NCBI GenBank assembly: GCA_023433705.1 | Contig: JAEYUC010000068.1 | Coordinates: forward strand, 5,771 to 69,770 | Direction: 5' to 3' | DNA from: Pseudomonadota bacterium | Lineage (GTDB): Bacteria > Pseudomonadota > Gammaproteobacteria > Steroidobacterales > Steroidobacteraceae | Length of the DNA: 64,000 nucleotides | Shown here: in pieces, positions 25,520 to 34,425 of the stretch | How the letters are laid out: each line of letters opens with the position of its first letter | Numbering within the stretch: position 1 is the stretch's first letter | Notes under the pieces: model-generated | What the model saw: the letters and a program-made list of their open reading frames with translations, nothing else | What the model was told of the DNA's origin: nothing | The model's database searches: none | Program-made: the position numbers and the translations under genes

Positions 25520-26401
25520 TTGAAAGCCCTCGTCCTCACGCTCGCGATGCTGGTCGCGGCCGGCGTGGAACCGGCACGCGCGCAGATCCCGATTCCCGCG
25601 TACGAAGCGCCGGTCGTCGATCTCACCGGCACGCTCACCGCGCAGCAGCAGGCCGCGCTCAACGAGAAACTGCTCGCGTTCCAGCAACGCAAGGGCGCGC
25701 AGATCGCGGTGTTGATGGTGCCGACGACGGAGCCTGAGGACATCGCGCAATTCGGGATCCGTCTCGCGGATACGTGGAAGGTCGGCCGCGCGAAACCCGA
25801 CGACGGCGCCATCCTGATCGTCGCGAAGGACGATCGCACGATGCGCATCGAGGTGGGCTACGGACTCGAAGGCGCGCTCACCGATCTCGCCTCTCGCCGG
25901 ATCATCGAAGAGACCGTCGCGCCGCTCTTCAGGCAGGGTGACTTCTACGGCGGTATCAACGCCGGGCTCGACCAGATGATTCGCGTCGTCGACGGCGAAC
26001 CACTTCCGGAGCCCGACAAGACCTGGAAGCCGGATGACGGCGGCGGACTGCCGTGGCCATTGCTGCTGGTCGGCGGATTCATGCTCGCGAGCATCCTGCG
26101 TCCCATGATCGGTCGCCTTCCGGCCGCCGGCGTGGCGGGCGCCGGCGGGGCGGGGCTCACGTGGCTGATCACGTCGAGCGTGATCGGTGCGGTGGGCGCG
26201 GGCCTCGGGCTGTTCCTGTTCACGTTGCTGTTCGGCATGGGCGCCGGCATGCGTTACGGCGGTGGTCACGTGTTCCGCGATCGCGGCTGGCCAGGGGGTT
26301 TCGGCGGCGGAGGCTTCGGCCGCGGTGGGGGATTCGGCGGTGGATTCGGCGGCGGCATGGGCGGCGGTTTCGGAGGCGGCGGCGCCTCGGGGCGTTGGTA
26401 G
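25520..26401 (+). CDS. TPM domain protein (YgcG-like), secreted and membrane-anchored
   Basis: A 293-residue protein. There is no upstream ATG; the TTG at 25520 gives a good signal peptide (MKALVLTLAMLVAAGVEPAR) and lies 11 bases after lemA, so translational coupling is likely. Residues about 30-160 are a TPM domain (VVDLTGTLTAQQQAALNEKL, IEVGYGLEGALTD, DFYGGINAGLDQM). Two hydrophobic segments follow near 177-195 and 210-240, and the tail from about 250 is Gly/Phe/Arg-rich low complexity. TPM domains are linked to membrane protein quality control and phosphatase-like activity. Confidence 0.9.
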   Translation: MKALVLTLAMLVAAGVEPARAQIPIPAYEAPVVDLTGTLTAQQQAALNEKLLAFQQRKGAQIAVLMVPTTEPEDIAQFGIRLADTWKVGRAKPDDGAILIVAKDDRTMRIEVGYGLEGALTDLASRRIIEETVAPLFRQGDFYGGINAGLDQMIRVVDGEPLPEPDKTWKPDDGGGLPWPLLLVGGFMLASILRPMIGRLPAAGVAGAGGAGLTWLITSSVIGAVGAGLGLFLFTLLFGMGAGMRYGGGHVFRDRGWPGGFGGGGFGRGGGFGGGFGGGMGGGFGGGGASGRW

Positions 26402-26408
26402 TCAGGCC

Positions 26409-26912
26409 ATGCGCGCGCTCAGGCACCTGTTCGCAACCCGGATCGGCACGCGGCGCCGATTTCCGGACGATGTCCTCTCGTCGATCGAAAAGACCATCGG
26501 ATCGATCGAGACGCGCACCAGCGCCGAGATCCGCTTCGTGATCGAGACCGCGCTCGATCTCGGCGACCTGTTCGCGGGCACGGCGCCGCGCGCGCGTGCC
26601 GCGCAGTTGTTCTCGCTGCTGCAGGTCTGGGACACCCAGCGGCGCAACGGCGTACTCATCTATGTACTGGTGGCCGATCGCGACGTGGAAATCGTCGCGG
26701 ATCGGGGTGCCGCCGCGGTGATTCCCCCAGAGAAATGGGAAGTCGCCTGCAAGCAGATGGAGGAGCACTTCCGCGCCGGTCGCTTCGCCGAAGGCGCGCT
26801 CGCGGGCGTGAACGCGGTGGGTGCCTTGTTAGAGAGCCATTTTCCGTTCGAATCGCACGAGGCCCGCTCGCGGGACCGCGACGAGTTGCCGAACCAGCCC
26901 ACGCTGCTGTAG
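26409..26912 (+). CDS. Second TPM domain protein, cytoplasmic
   Basis: A 167-residue protein eight bases after the first TPM gene. It lacks a signal peptide and consists almost only of a TPM domain (VLSSIEKTIGSIETRTSAEI, GVLIYVLVADRDVEIVADRG, HFRAGRFAEGALAGVNAVG). In related operons a LemA protein is followed by a long anchored TPM protein and a short one, the arrangement seen here. The three products probably form one membrane complex. Confidence 0.88.
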   Translation: MRALRHLFATRIGTRRRFPDDVLSSIEKTIGSIETRTSAEIRFVIETALDLGDLFAGTAPRARAAQLFSLLQVWDTQRRNGVLIYVLVADRDVEIVADRGAAAVIPPEKWEVACKQMEEHFRAGRFAEGALAGVNAVGALLESHFPFESHEARSRDRDELPNQPTLL

Positions 26913-26961
26913 CCGAATCCAGACAGTCAGAACTGACGATCCCGTGACATATACTTTAACC

Positions 26962-28185
26962 ATGAAGACCCACCTCGCATTGCGGCCCGCGGCCGTGATG
27001 GTGCTTTGCGCCTCGTTGATTTCCGGTTGCTCGCTGTTCAACGGACCTGGATGGGGCAGCAAGCGCGCAGTGGAGGCCGAGCCCGTCGTGCCGGCGCTGC
27101 CGCAGCCCGTGCCCACGCATCGTTTCGAAATCGACGCGACCACGGACATCGTCGGCGTCGTGCAGAAGACGCTGGCCACGAAGGAAGACACGCTCACCGA
27201 CATCGCGCGCCGCTTCAACGTGGGCTACGAGGAAATCGTGCGCGCCAATCCGGATGTCGATCCGTGGCTGCCCGGCGAGAACCGCGAGATCGTGATCCCG
27301 TCGCAGTTCGTTCTGCCGAACGCGCCGCGCGAGGGCATCGTCATCAACGCGGCCGCGATGCGGCTCTTCTATTACCCGAAGGTGAAGAAGGGCGAGCAGC
27401 AGGTCGTGCACACGTATCCGATCGGCATCGGCAAGGTGGGCTGGAAGACGCCCGAAGGCACGACGAAGGTCGTGCGCCGCCAGAAGGATCCGGTGTGGCG
27501 TCCGACCGCGTCCATCATCCGGGAGCATCTGAAGGAGCGCGGCGAGAAACTCGATGCCGTCGTGCCCGCCGGTCCCGACAATCCGCTCGGCCGTCACGCG
27601 TTCTACCTCGGCTGGCCGACGTACATGATCCACGGCACCAACAAGCCCGCGGGCGTAGGCCTGCGCTCGAGCCACGGATGCATCCGGCTCTATCCGGAAG
27701 ACATCGCGCAGCTGTTCGAGCTCGCGCCGATCGGCACGCCGGTGCGCGTCGTGAATCAGCCGTTCCTGTTCGGCTGGCACGACGGTGAGCTGCACATCCA
27801 GGCGTTCGACGTGCTCGAGGACGATCCGCGCGACTGGAAGAAGGCGCAGGCGAAGCTGCTCAACAAGACGCTGGCCGAGAACATCAGGAAAGAGCTCGCG
27901 GCGCGCAAGGAAAAGATCGACTGGGACGCGGTCGCGAAACTCACGCACGAGCCGCGCGGCATTCCTGTGTCGGTGACGGGCGGGCCGGATCAGCTCGACG
28001 CGATCGTGGCTGGAGCGACCATCGTGCAGAACACGGTGGCGCCGGGCGCTACGTGGGACGGCATCTCCGATCTGCCGGTGGACGAGGCCACGTTCCAGGA
28101 GCTCGTCTCCGATCGCGAGGCGTCAGTCGAGTCTGCGGCGGAAGCCGCGTCCCCGTCCGCGGCGCCCAAAGCCGCGACCAACTAA
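26962..28185 (+). CDS. L,D-transpeptidase (LysM-YkuD) lipoprotein
   Basis: A 407-residue protein starting at the ATG at 26962 (a GTG at 26944 is less likely). A lipobox (SLISGCS) predicts lipid anchoring. A LysM-like peptidoglycan-binding region is near 65-115 (KEDTLTDIARRFNVGYEEIV). The YkuD catalytic domain has IHGTNKPAGVGLRSSHGCIR with Cys240. It forms 3-3 cross-links or attaches proteins to peptidoglycan. The C-terminal third is a charged extension with an Ala/Ser-rich end. Its TAA stop forms the first three bases of the long inverted repeat at 28183-28270. Confidence 0.93.
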   Translation: MKTHLALRPAAVMVLCASLISGCSLFNGPGWGSKRAVEAEPVVPALPQPVPTHRFEIDATTDIVGVVQKTLATKEDTLTDIARRFNVGYEEIVRANPDVDPWLPGENREIVIPSQFVLPNAPREGIVINAAAMRLFYYPKVKKGEQQVVHTYPIGIGKVGWKTPEGTTKVVRRQKDPVWRPTASIIREHLKERGEKLDAVVPAGPDNPLGRHAFYLGWPTYMIHGTNKPAGVGLRSSHGCIRLYPEDIAQLFELAPIGTPVRVVNQPFLFGWHDGELHIQAFDVLEDDPRDWKKAQAKLLNKTLAENIRKELAARKEKIDWDAVAKLTHEPRGIPVSVTGGPDQLDAIVAGATIVQNTVAPGATWDGISDLPVDEATFQELVSDREASVESAAEAASPSAAPKAATN

Positions 28186-28270
28186 TGGGAACATTCCCCG
28201 TTTAGCGGCAAACGGGGGCCGTCACTCAGGTCCGTCCCCATTTGCTGGGAAACGGGGAATGTCCCCATTA
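28183..28270. repeat. Long inverted repeat A (GGGGAC-end class)
   Basis: Outer arms of 21 bp (28183-28203 with 28250-28270) match at 20 positions, and the interior pairs partly, giving a hairpin of about 88 bases. The ends read TAATGGG and CCCATTA. It fills the gap between the L,D-transpeptidase stop, which it supplies, and the M1 peptidase start. Confidence 0.85.
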
Positions 28271-28280
28271 CAGTGCCGGC

Positions 28281-30164
28281 ATGAAATTCATGGTTGCCGC
28301 ACTGCTCCTCTGCACCACTGCCGCGTACGCGGCTCCTCAAGATAAAGAACCGATCACCCCAGGTCGCGACTACCACTCGTACGCGAACACCGACGCGTTT
28401 CGCGTGCGGCACCTCGAGCTGGATCTGGAAGCTTCGTTCGAGGCGAAGCGGCTGTCGGGGGTCGTCGATCTCTTCGTCACGCGCGTGGGCTCGGGCGCGG
28501 AGACGTTTACGTTGGACTCGCGCGATCTCGGCATCCGCCAGGCCTGGTGGGTGCGGGGGCCGCGCGACCTCGTGCCGTTGACGTTCGAGCTCGGCAAGCG
28601 CGATCCGATTCTCGGCGCGCCCCTCGAAATCGAACTGCCGGCGGGCCTCGATGCAAATGAGTTCACCGTCCGGATCTCGTACCAGACGGCGCCGGGAGCA
28701 TCGGGACTGCAGTGGGTCGAACCCGCGCTCACGGCCGACAAGACGCATCCGTTCCTGTTCACGCAATCGCAGGCGATTCATTCCCGCAGCTGGATTCCGC
28801 TGCAGGACACGCCGCAGGTGCGCACGACTTACCGCGCGACGATCCACGTGCCTCCGGGCATGCGCGCGGTGATGAGCGCGGAGAACTCGACCGGCGCGCC
28901 CAGCCCCGACGGCGTCTATCGCTTCGACATGCCGCAGGCGATTCCCTCGTACCTGATCGCGCTCGCCATCGGCAAGCTGGAATTCCGCGCGACCGGCGCG
29001 CGCACCGGCGTGTTTGCCGAGAGCTCGATCGTCGACAAGGCCGCGAGCGAATTCTCCGAAACCGAGCAGATGATGCAGGTCGGCGAGAAGCTCTTCGGTC
29101 CGTATCGCTGGGGCCGCTACGACCTGCTGATCTTGCCGCCGTCGTTTCCGTTCGGTGGCATGGAGAATCCGCGGCTCTCGTTCATCACGCCCACCGTGAT
29201 CGCGGGCGATCGCAGTCTCACCGCGCTGATCGCGCACGAGCTCGCGCATTCCTGGTCGGGCAATCTCGTGACCAACGCGACCTGGCGCGACCTGTGGCTC
29301 AACGAAGGATTCACCGACTACCTCGAGTCGCGCATCATGGAAGCCGTTTACGGCGAGAAGCGGCAGGCCATGGAAGCGGTCCTCAATACGGTGTCTCTCA
29401 AGGACGAGCTCGCGACACTGCCGCCTGCCGACCAGGTGCTCGCCATCGACCTGCGGGGCCGCGATCCGGACGACGCCTTCACGCGCGTGCCGTACGTGAA
29501 AGGTCAGCTGTTCATCACCTGGCTCGCGAGCCGCTTCGGCGCCGACACCGTCGACGCGTTCTTGCAAGGCTATTTCAACGAGTTCGCGTTCCAGAGCATC
29601 TGGACCGAAAAATTCCGCGCGTACCTCGACGCGAACCTGCTTCCGAAGAAACCCGGCGCGGTGACGGCCGCCGAGATCGACGAATGGATCTTCGCGCCCG
29701 GCCTGCCGAAGGACGCCGTGCTGCCGCAGTCGGATGCCTTCGACCGGGTCGACGTGGCGCGCAAGGGCTGGCTGTCCGGAAAAACCGCGGCGAAAGGCCT
29801 CCCGGGTCGCGAATGGACCACGCACGAGTGGGTGCATTTCCTCCAGGGACTGCCGCCCAAGGTTCCGCTCGCGAAGCTCGCCGAGCTCGACGAGGCCTTC
29901 GGTCTCACCGCCACGGGCAACGCCGAGATCGCGTTCAACTGGCTGCGCGTGGCCATCCGCGAAAATTACACACCCGCGTGGCCGCGGCTCGAGGAGTACC
30001 TCACGACGATCGGCCGCCGCCGGCTGATCAAGCCGCTGTACGAAGATCTCATGAAGACGCCCGCTGGCGCGGCGCGTGCCCGCGCCATCTACCAGAAGGC
30101 GCGGCCCAACTACCATCCGATCGCCACGACGACGCTCGATCCCATCGTGCTGAAGGGACGCTGA
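28281..30164 (+). CDS. M1 family aminopeptidase, leukotriene A4 hydrolase-like
   Basis: A 627-residue secreted metallopeptidase with a signal peptide (cleavage near AAYA/APQ). The exopeptidase motif GGMENPRLSF is near residue 292, and the zinc site is HELAH (His319, Glu320, His323) with the third ligand Glu342 in NEGF, the standard HExxH-x18-E spacing. The C-terminal helical domain and TPTVIAGDRSL resemble leukotriene A4 hydrolase-type M1 enzymes. It removes N-terminal residues from peptides in the periplasm. The rhomboid gene starts four bases after its stop. Confidence 0.93.
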   Translation: MKFMVAALLLCTTAAYAAPQDKEPITPGRDYHSYANTDAFRVRHLELDLEASFEAKRLSGVVDLFVTRVGSGAETFTLDSRDLGIRQAWWVRGPRDLVPLTFELGKRDPILGAPLEIELPAGLDANEFTVRISYQTAPGASGLQWVEPALTADKTHPFLFTQSQAIHSRSWIPLQDTPQVRTTYRATIHVPPGMRAVMSAENSTGAPSPDGVYRFDMPQAIPSYLIALAIGKLEFRATGARTGVFAESSIVDKAASEFSETEQMMQVGEKLFGPYRWGRYDLLILPPSFPFGGMENPRLSFITPTVIAGDRSLTALIAHELAHSWSGNLVTNATWRDLWLNEGFTDYLESRIMEAVYGEKRQAMEAVLNTVSLKDELATLPPADQVLAIDLRGRDPDDAFTRVPYVKGQLFITWLASRFGADTVDAFLQGYFNEFAFQSIWTEKFRAYLDANLLPKKPGAVTAAEIDEWIFAPGLPKDAVLPQSDAFDRVDVARKGWLSGKTAAKGLPGREWTTHEWVHFLQGLPPKVPLAKLAELDEAFGLTATGNAEIAFNWLRVAIRENYTPAWPRLEEYLTTIGRRRLIKPLYEDLMKTPAGAARARAIYQKARPNYHPIATTTLDPIVLKGR

Positions 30165-30168
30165 CGCC

Positions 30169-30876
30169 ATGGTGCTGCCGCTCGGCGATGAAAACCCGAC
30201 CACGACCCGGCCGCGGGTCACGGTCGGGATCATCATCGCGTGCGTCGTCGCGTACGTGTGGCAGCACCTGCTCATGCCCGGCGATGGTCCGGAGCGCGTC
30301 GCGTTCGCCTTCGGCGTGATCCCCGCCGTGCTCACGGGCCGCGTCGCGCTGCCGCCGGAGATCGACCTGATCCCGCCGGTCGCGAGCGTCTTCACGTCGA
30401 TGTTCCTGCACGGCGGAATCTGGCACCTGGCCGGCAACATGCTCTACCTGTGGGTCTTCGGTAACAACATCGAAGACGCGATGGGCCACGTGCGTTACTT
30501 CATCTTCTACCTGCTGTGCGGAGTGGCCGCCGTGTTCGCGCAGGTACTCACGGGCCCGGATTCGCAGATCCCGATGGTCGGCGCGAGCGGCGCGATCTCC
30601 GGCGTGCTCGGCGCCTACATGCTGCTGTTCCCACGCGCGCGCGTGTTGTTAGGCATGCCGCTAGGTTTCGTGATCGTGCAGCTCGGGCGATTCCCCGCGA
30701 TCTGGGTGCTCGCGGCATGGTTCCTGATGCAGCTCGCGATGGGCACACTCTCCGCGTCGCGCGCACCGGACCAGGGTGGCATCGCCTTCGGCGCTCACAT
30801 CGGCGGATTCATCGCGGGCCTCATCCTCGTCGCACTTTTCAAACGTCGCGACGTGCCGCTGTGGCGGCGATACTGA
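30169..30876 (+). CDS. Rhomboid family intramembrane serine protease
   Basis: A 235-residue polytopic protein with about six membrane helices. The catalytic serine is in GASGAISG (Ser140) and the histidine in FGAHIGGF (His210), with the helix-2 motif HGGIWHLAGN (His81, His86, Asn90) that stabilises the oxyanion. Rhomboids cleave transmembrane segments within the membrane. A charged C-terminus (KRRDVPLWRRY) should be cytoplasmic. It is coupled to the M1 peptidase gene upstream. Confidence 0.93.
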   Translation: MVLPLGDENPTTTRPRVTVGIIIACVVAYVWQHLLMPGDGPERVAFAFGVIPAVLTGRVALPPEIDLIPPVASVFTSMFLHGGIWHLAGNMLYLWVFGNNIEDAMGHVRYFIFYLLCGVAAVFAQVLTGPDSQIPMVGASGAISGVLGAYMLLFPRARVLLGMPLGFVIVQLGRFPAIWVLAAWFLMQLAMGTLSASRAPDQGGIAFGAHIGGFIAGLILVALFKRRDVPLWRRY

Positions 30877-30942
30877 GACGCTGCTACATTCCGCGGGCAT
30901 CGCGCCGCCCCAACTCGCCGGGGTTGTGCCTTGGGGAGCCGT

Positions 30943-32625
30943 TTGCCCGAGACGATTGACTCGCAGATTTCGTCTGCCGAACAACCCGGCTCCATACGTG
31001 TCATCGCGCGCGCCGCGACCAGCATCGCCGCCTTCGTCGGCCGCACTCTCAAGGGACCCGTCAACGAACCCGTGCCGGTCCGCAACTTCGCCGACTTCAC
31101 GCGAGTCTTCGGCGGGCTGTGGCAGCCCTCGACGCTGAGTTACGCGGTCGAGCAATACTTCGAGAACGGTGGTCGCTGCGCGATCATCGTGCGCGTCGTG
31201 AACGGCGCCCGCCCGCCGACACTCACGCTGCCCGCCGGGAAGGGCAGACTCATACTGCGCGGAGTGGGCGCGGGATCGCGCGAATTCCTGCGCGCCTCGG
31301 TCGACTACGACGGCATCGAGTCGCGCGAGTCCGACCGCTTCAACCTCGTCGTGCAGCGCGTGCGCGCCGCGGGCTCGGAGCAGATAGAGGACCAGGAAAT
31401 CTTCCGGCGGCTGTCGGTGACGCCGGGCGCCGACCGCTTCATCGCCGATGCATTGCTCGAGTCGCGTCTCGTACGCGTCCAGGGCAGCGTCCCGACCGAA
31501 CGCCCGTCGCGCACGCCACCCGCGAACAACGGTGCGGTCATCGGTTACACGCCCTCGAACCCTGATGGCGACGACGGCGGCCCGATCACGGACTACGACA
31601 TCATCGGTTCCGCCCAGTCAGGCACCGGCATCTTCGCGCTGCACGCCGCGCCCGACATCAACCTGCTGTGTATTCCGCCGCTCGCGCGCGATACCGATGT
31701 CGGGCTGTCCACGTTGCTGGTCGCAGGGCGTTTCTGCCGCGAGCGGCGCGCGATGCTCATCGTCGATCCGCCGCTGGATTGGGCCTCGAGCGCCGCGGCG
31801 CTCGACGGCATCCGCCACTGGCCGTTCCGCAGCGAAGACGCCGCGATGTTCTATCCGCGCATCGTCGCGTTCGACCGGCTGCGCGGACGATTCGAGCTGT
31901 TCGCGCCCTGCGGCGTCGCGGCCGGCATGATCGCGCGCTGCGACGAACACTGGCCGGTGTGGGCGGCCGCGGAGGGCGACGATGCGATCCTGCGGCCCGG
32001 TCACCGGCCCGCGTGGAACGTGAGCCTGGCCGACCGTTCGCGGCTCATCAACGCCGGCATCAACCTGCTGCAATCGGTACGCATCGCGCCGAAGTTCCAG
32101 GCGAGCCCGCGCACGCTGGCGTACGGCGCGGCGGCGGTCAGCGACTGGCGCTATCTGTCGGCGCGGCGCCTCGCGTTGTTCGTGATGACGAGCATCGAGC
32201 GCGGTACGCGCTGGATGCTGTTCGAGCGCAATACCCAGCCCACGTGGACACTGGCGCGTGCGCAGGTCGAGGCCTTCCTCGAGTCGCTGTATGCCGAAGG
32301 AGCATTCGTCGGACGCACGGGCGAGGAGGCCTACTTCGTGGTGTGCGACGATCGCATCAACAACGAAGAGCAGCGGCGCGCCGGACGGATCAATCTCGCC
32401 TTCGGATTCGCGGCCAGCAAGCCCGGCGAATACCACGCATTTCTCGTGACGCATCAGCCGAGCGGCTCGCGCACGCGGTCGATCAGCGTCAACCGCTTCG
32501 CCAACTACTCGCCGAGCGTCGACGAGGAGATCGAATCGTCGATCCTGCGCGGGCTCGTGCCGCTTCAGTCGGACGACGAGGACACCGTGCGCATGCCGCA
32601 GGCGCCGTTGTCGGGAACGGTGTGA
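30943..32625 (+). CDS. Phage tail sheath family protein, orphan
   Basis: A 560-residue protein. I use the TTG at 30943, preceded by GGGGAG; a TTG at 30931 is also possible. The N-terminus holds the sheath signature (SIAAFVGRTLKGPVNEPV, NFADFTRVFGGL, AVEQYFENGGRCAIIVRV). The C-terminal domain (RINLAFGFAASKPGEYHAFL) matches the contractile sheath handshake region. Sheath proteins polymerise around an inner tube and contract to inject in phages, R-pyocins, T6SS and extracellular injection systems. No tube, baseplate, spike or ATPase gene is nearby, so it may act with a system elsewhere or have a new role. The next gene starts one base after its stop. Confidence 0.88.
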   Translation: MPETIDSQISSAEQPGSIRVIARAATSIAAFVGRTLKGPVNEPVPVRNFADFTRVFGGLWQPSTLSYAVEQYFENGGRCAIIVRVVNGARPPTLTLPAGKGRLILRGVGAGSREFLRASVDYDGIESRESDRFNLVVQRVRAAGSEQIEDQEIFRRLSVTPGADRFIADALLESRLVRVQGSVPTERPSRTPPANNGAVIGYTPSNPDGDDGGPITDYDIIGSAQSGTGIFALHAAPDINLLCIPPLARDTDVGLSTLLVAGRFCRERRAMLIVDPPLDWASSAAALDGIRHWPFRSEDAAMFYPRIVAFDRLRGRFELFAPCGVAAGMIARCDEHWPVWAAAEGDDAILRPGHRPAWNVSLADRSRLINAGINLLQSVRIAPKFQASPRTLAYGAAAVSDWRYLSARRLALFVMTSIERGTRWMLFERNTQPTWTLARAQVEAFLESLYAEGAFVGRTGEEAYFVVCDDRINNEEQRRAGRINLAFGFAASKPGEYHAFLVTHQPSGSRTRSISVNRFANYSPSVDEEIESSILRGLVPLQSDDEDTVRMPQAPLSGTV

Positions 32626-32626
32626 G

Positions 32627-33451
32627 GTGAGGCGCGCGCTTCTCGCGGGTGCACTCGCAGCGATCCCGCTGCAGATGTCCGCGGCGGAACCGGGCGCCGA
32701 GATCCGCGATATCCCAGCCGAGTACGTGCCCGCGGTGAACGCGGCGATCGATGTGGGCACCCAGCTCTTCGTTCATGACGTTTCGGCCGCGCGGGCGTCC
32801 GACGAGCTCGTGCGACGCAAGATCTACGAAAAGGACAAACGCATCCGCGGCTGGATCACCGATGTCGATTCCGGACGTCCGGCGGTCATCGTGACATTCG
32901 TCGGCGACGTCGAAGGCTCGCCGCGGGCGCTGCATCGCGTGACGGTTCCCATGGAAGGGGCGATCGAATACGAGGCGTTGAAGCCGGCCCAACCGCTGGA
33001 GGAATCGGCGGCGGCGCGGTGGAAAGCCCGGAAGCTCGCGATCGCCGACCTCGAAAAGCGCGACGATCTCTGCTCGTCTCAGTACAACACCGTGGTCCTC
33101 CCCGCCGAACCCGCGCGCGGCGAGGTGATCCGGGTCTACATGCTGGCGGCGACGTCGAAACCCGGCGTGATCGTCGCCGGCGGGCATTTCCGCTACGAAT
33201 ATTCAGTGGACGGAGAACACCTGGAGTCCGTCCGCACGTTCACGAAGAGCTGCATCGAGATCCCGGGACCGGAAAGCGACAAGGGCAAGCCCGCGGGAAT
33301 CATGCTCACTCACCTGCTGGATCCGACGCCCACGGAAATCCACGTATTCCTGGGCAGGCTGCATGGGCAGCCGGTGTTCCTCGGCACGGAAGCCGGGATC
33401 TGGGCGGTCCAGGGGCGCGAGATCTATTTCGTCGAGCCTCGCGAGAAATGA
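32627..33451 (+). CDS. Secreted protein of unknown function coupled to the sheath gene
   Basis: A 274-residue protein starting at a GTG at 32627, one base after the sheath stop. A signal peptide (RRALLAGALAAIPLQMSAAE) predicts export. The mature part has charged helical segments (VRRKIYEKDKRIRGW) and beta-rich stretches (RPAVIVTFVGDVEG, EIHVFLGRLHGQPVFLGTE). Two Cys (in DDLCSSQ and TKSCIEI) may form a disulphide. I do not recognise a family. An exported product tightly coupled to a sheath gene is odd because sheaths are assembled in the cytoplasm. Confidence 0.8.
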   Translation: MRRALLAGALAAIPLQMSAAEPGAEIRDIPAEYVPAVNAAIDVGTQLFVHDVSAARASDELVRRKIYEKDKRIRGWITDVDSGRPAVIVTFVGDVEGSPRALHRVTVPMEGAIEYEALKPAQPLEESAAARWKARKLAIADLEKRDDLCSSQYNTVVLPAEPARGEVIRVYMLAATSKPGVIVAGGHFRYEYSVDGEHLESVRTFTKSCIEIPGPESDKGKPAGIMLTHLLDPTPTEIHVFLGRLHGQPVFLGTEAGIWAVQGREIYFVEPREK

Positions 33452-33458
33452 AGCCGCG

Positions 33459-33941
33459 TCAGCTTTCCTTGCGCGGCGAGACGTACATCGAGATCACGGC
33501 GCGCACGACTTCCTTGCCATTCGCGTCCTGAACGCTGACCGGCACGCCGACGTTTTCGGCGCCGGCCCACTCCGTCTTGTCGAGTCGCGCGATGGCGGTG
33601 ACGTCGGTCTCGGCCTTGGCGAGGTATTCGATCGTCATGCCGCGCGGAATCCAGCGCATGTTGGTGGGGATGGTCACTTCGGTGCACATGCCGGCGGCAA
33701 GCTCGCAGAGATTTCCCATCGCGAGCGCATGTACCGTGCCGATGTGATTTTCGACGGCGCGACGTTTCTTCATCGTCACGCGGCACAGCTTCGGCTGCAG
33801 GTCGAGGAAGCGCGGCTTGATCGTGCCGAAGTAGGGCGCGCGCTTCGCGACCGTGCGCGCGAACAGCCAGCGGCCGAACGCGGATTTGTGAGCGCGGATC
33901 CAGGCGCGGAGCGTGGGACCCGCCGTCGTCGTGTCGGTCAT
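33459..33941 (-). CDS. DUF4442 hotdog-fold protein (thioesterase-like)
   Basis: A 160-residue protein starting at the ATG at 33941. The segments NHIGTVHALAMGNLCELAAG and TIPTNMRWIPRGMTIEYLAK match DUF4442, a hotdog-fold family related to acyl-CoA thioesterases. The conserved N/G-H-x-A region could bind a CoA ester; substrate unknown. It is convergent with the sheath-linked secreted protein gene (7 bases apart) and divergent from the ATL gene. Confidence 0.85.
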   Translation of the reverse strand: MTDTTTAGPTLRAWIRAHKSAFGRWLFARTVAKRAPYFGTIKPRFLDLQPKLCRVTMKKRRAVENHIGTVHALAMGNLCELAAGMCTEVTIPTNMRWIPRGMTIEYLAKAETDVTAIARLDKTEWAGAENVGVPVSVQDANGKEVVRAVISMYVSPRKES

Positions 33942-34061
33942 GGTCAGCCAGTCCATCTGAGGCCGGGCGGTGTGAACGTCGGTTGCTACTCGGGCCATCG
34001 CGTGATCGAATCCAGCGCCAACGAGGCTTGAGACTCTAATCGCAGCGCGGTGTGCATCGCA

Positions 34062-34415
34062 ATGAGTGGAACTGACACGCCGGAGAAGCGCGCCGCGGCC
34101 ATCATCAAGGCGGTGCGTGCGATCAAGCGAGGCACGTTCGCGAGTTATGGCGAAGTCGCGCGCCGCGCCGGATTGCCGGGGCGCGCTCGATTGGTGGGCA
34201 CGGTGTTGCGCGAGGCGGGTGACGACGCGCGGCTGCCGTGGCACCGGGTGACGGGCGCGGGCGGACGCATCGCGTTTCCCGCGGGGTCGCGCGCGGCGCG
34301 CGAACAGGTCCGCCGGCTCGCGCGCGAAGGCGTGAAGGCGCGGGGCAATCGCGTGGTGCAGCGTCCGGCGGAATCGTCCGCGCGCACGCTCGACGCATTG
34401 CTGTGGAAGTTATGA
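34062..34415 (+). CDS. Alkyltransferase-like (ATL) protein, MGMT family
   Basis: A 117-residue protein of the O6-alkylguanine-DNA alkyltransferase fold (IKRGTFASYGEVARRAGLPG, RLVGTVLREAG). The catalytic PCHRV motif reads PWHRV, so the acceptor Cys is replaced by Trp, the hallmark of ATL proteins. These bind O6-alkylguanine lesions without repairing them and mark them for nucleotide excision repair. The basic C-terminus suits DNA binding. The ATG at 34062 is preferred over a GTG at 34050. Confidence 0.9.
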   Translation: MSGTDTPEKRAAAIIKAVRAIKRGTFASYGEVARRAGLPGRARLVGTVLREAGDDARLPWHRVTGAGGRIAFPAGSRAAREQVRRLAREGVKARGNRVVQRPAESSARTLDALLWKL

Positions 34416-34425
34416 GGATTACGCA

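Noticed and set aside
26270..26395. Gly-rich near-repeats that look like a tandem repeat array
   Set aside because: They encode the Gly/Phe/Arg-rich tail of the TPM protein and are low-complexity coding sequence.
28182..30440. 752-codon frame antisense to the M1 peptidase gene
   Set aside because: No recognisable domain, and the sense strand has a complete catalytic motif set.
30943..32625. Prophage or tailocin locus
   Set aside because: Only the sheath gene is phage-like. No tube, tail fibre, lysis, integrase or capsid genes are adjacent and flanking genes are chromosomal.
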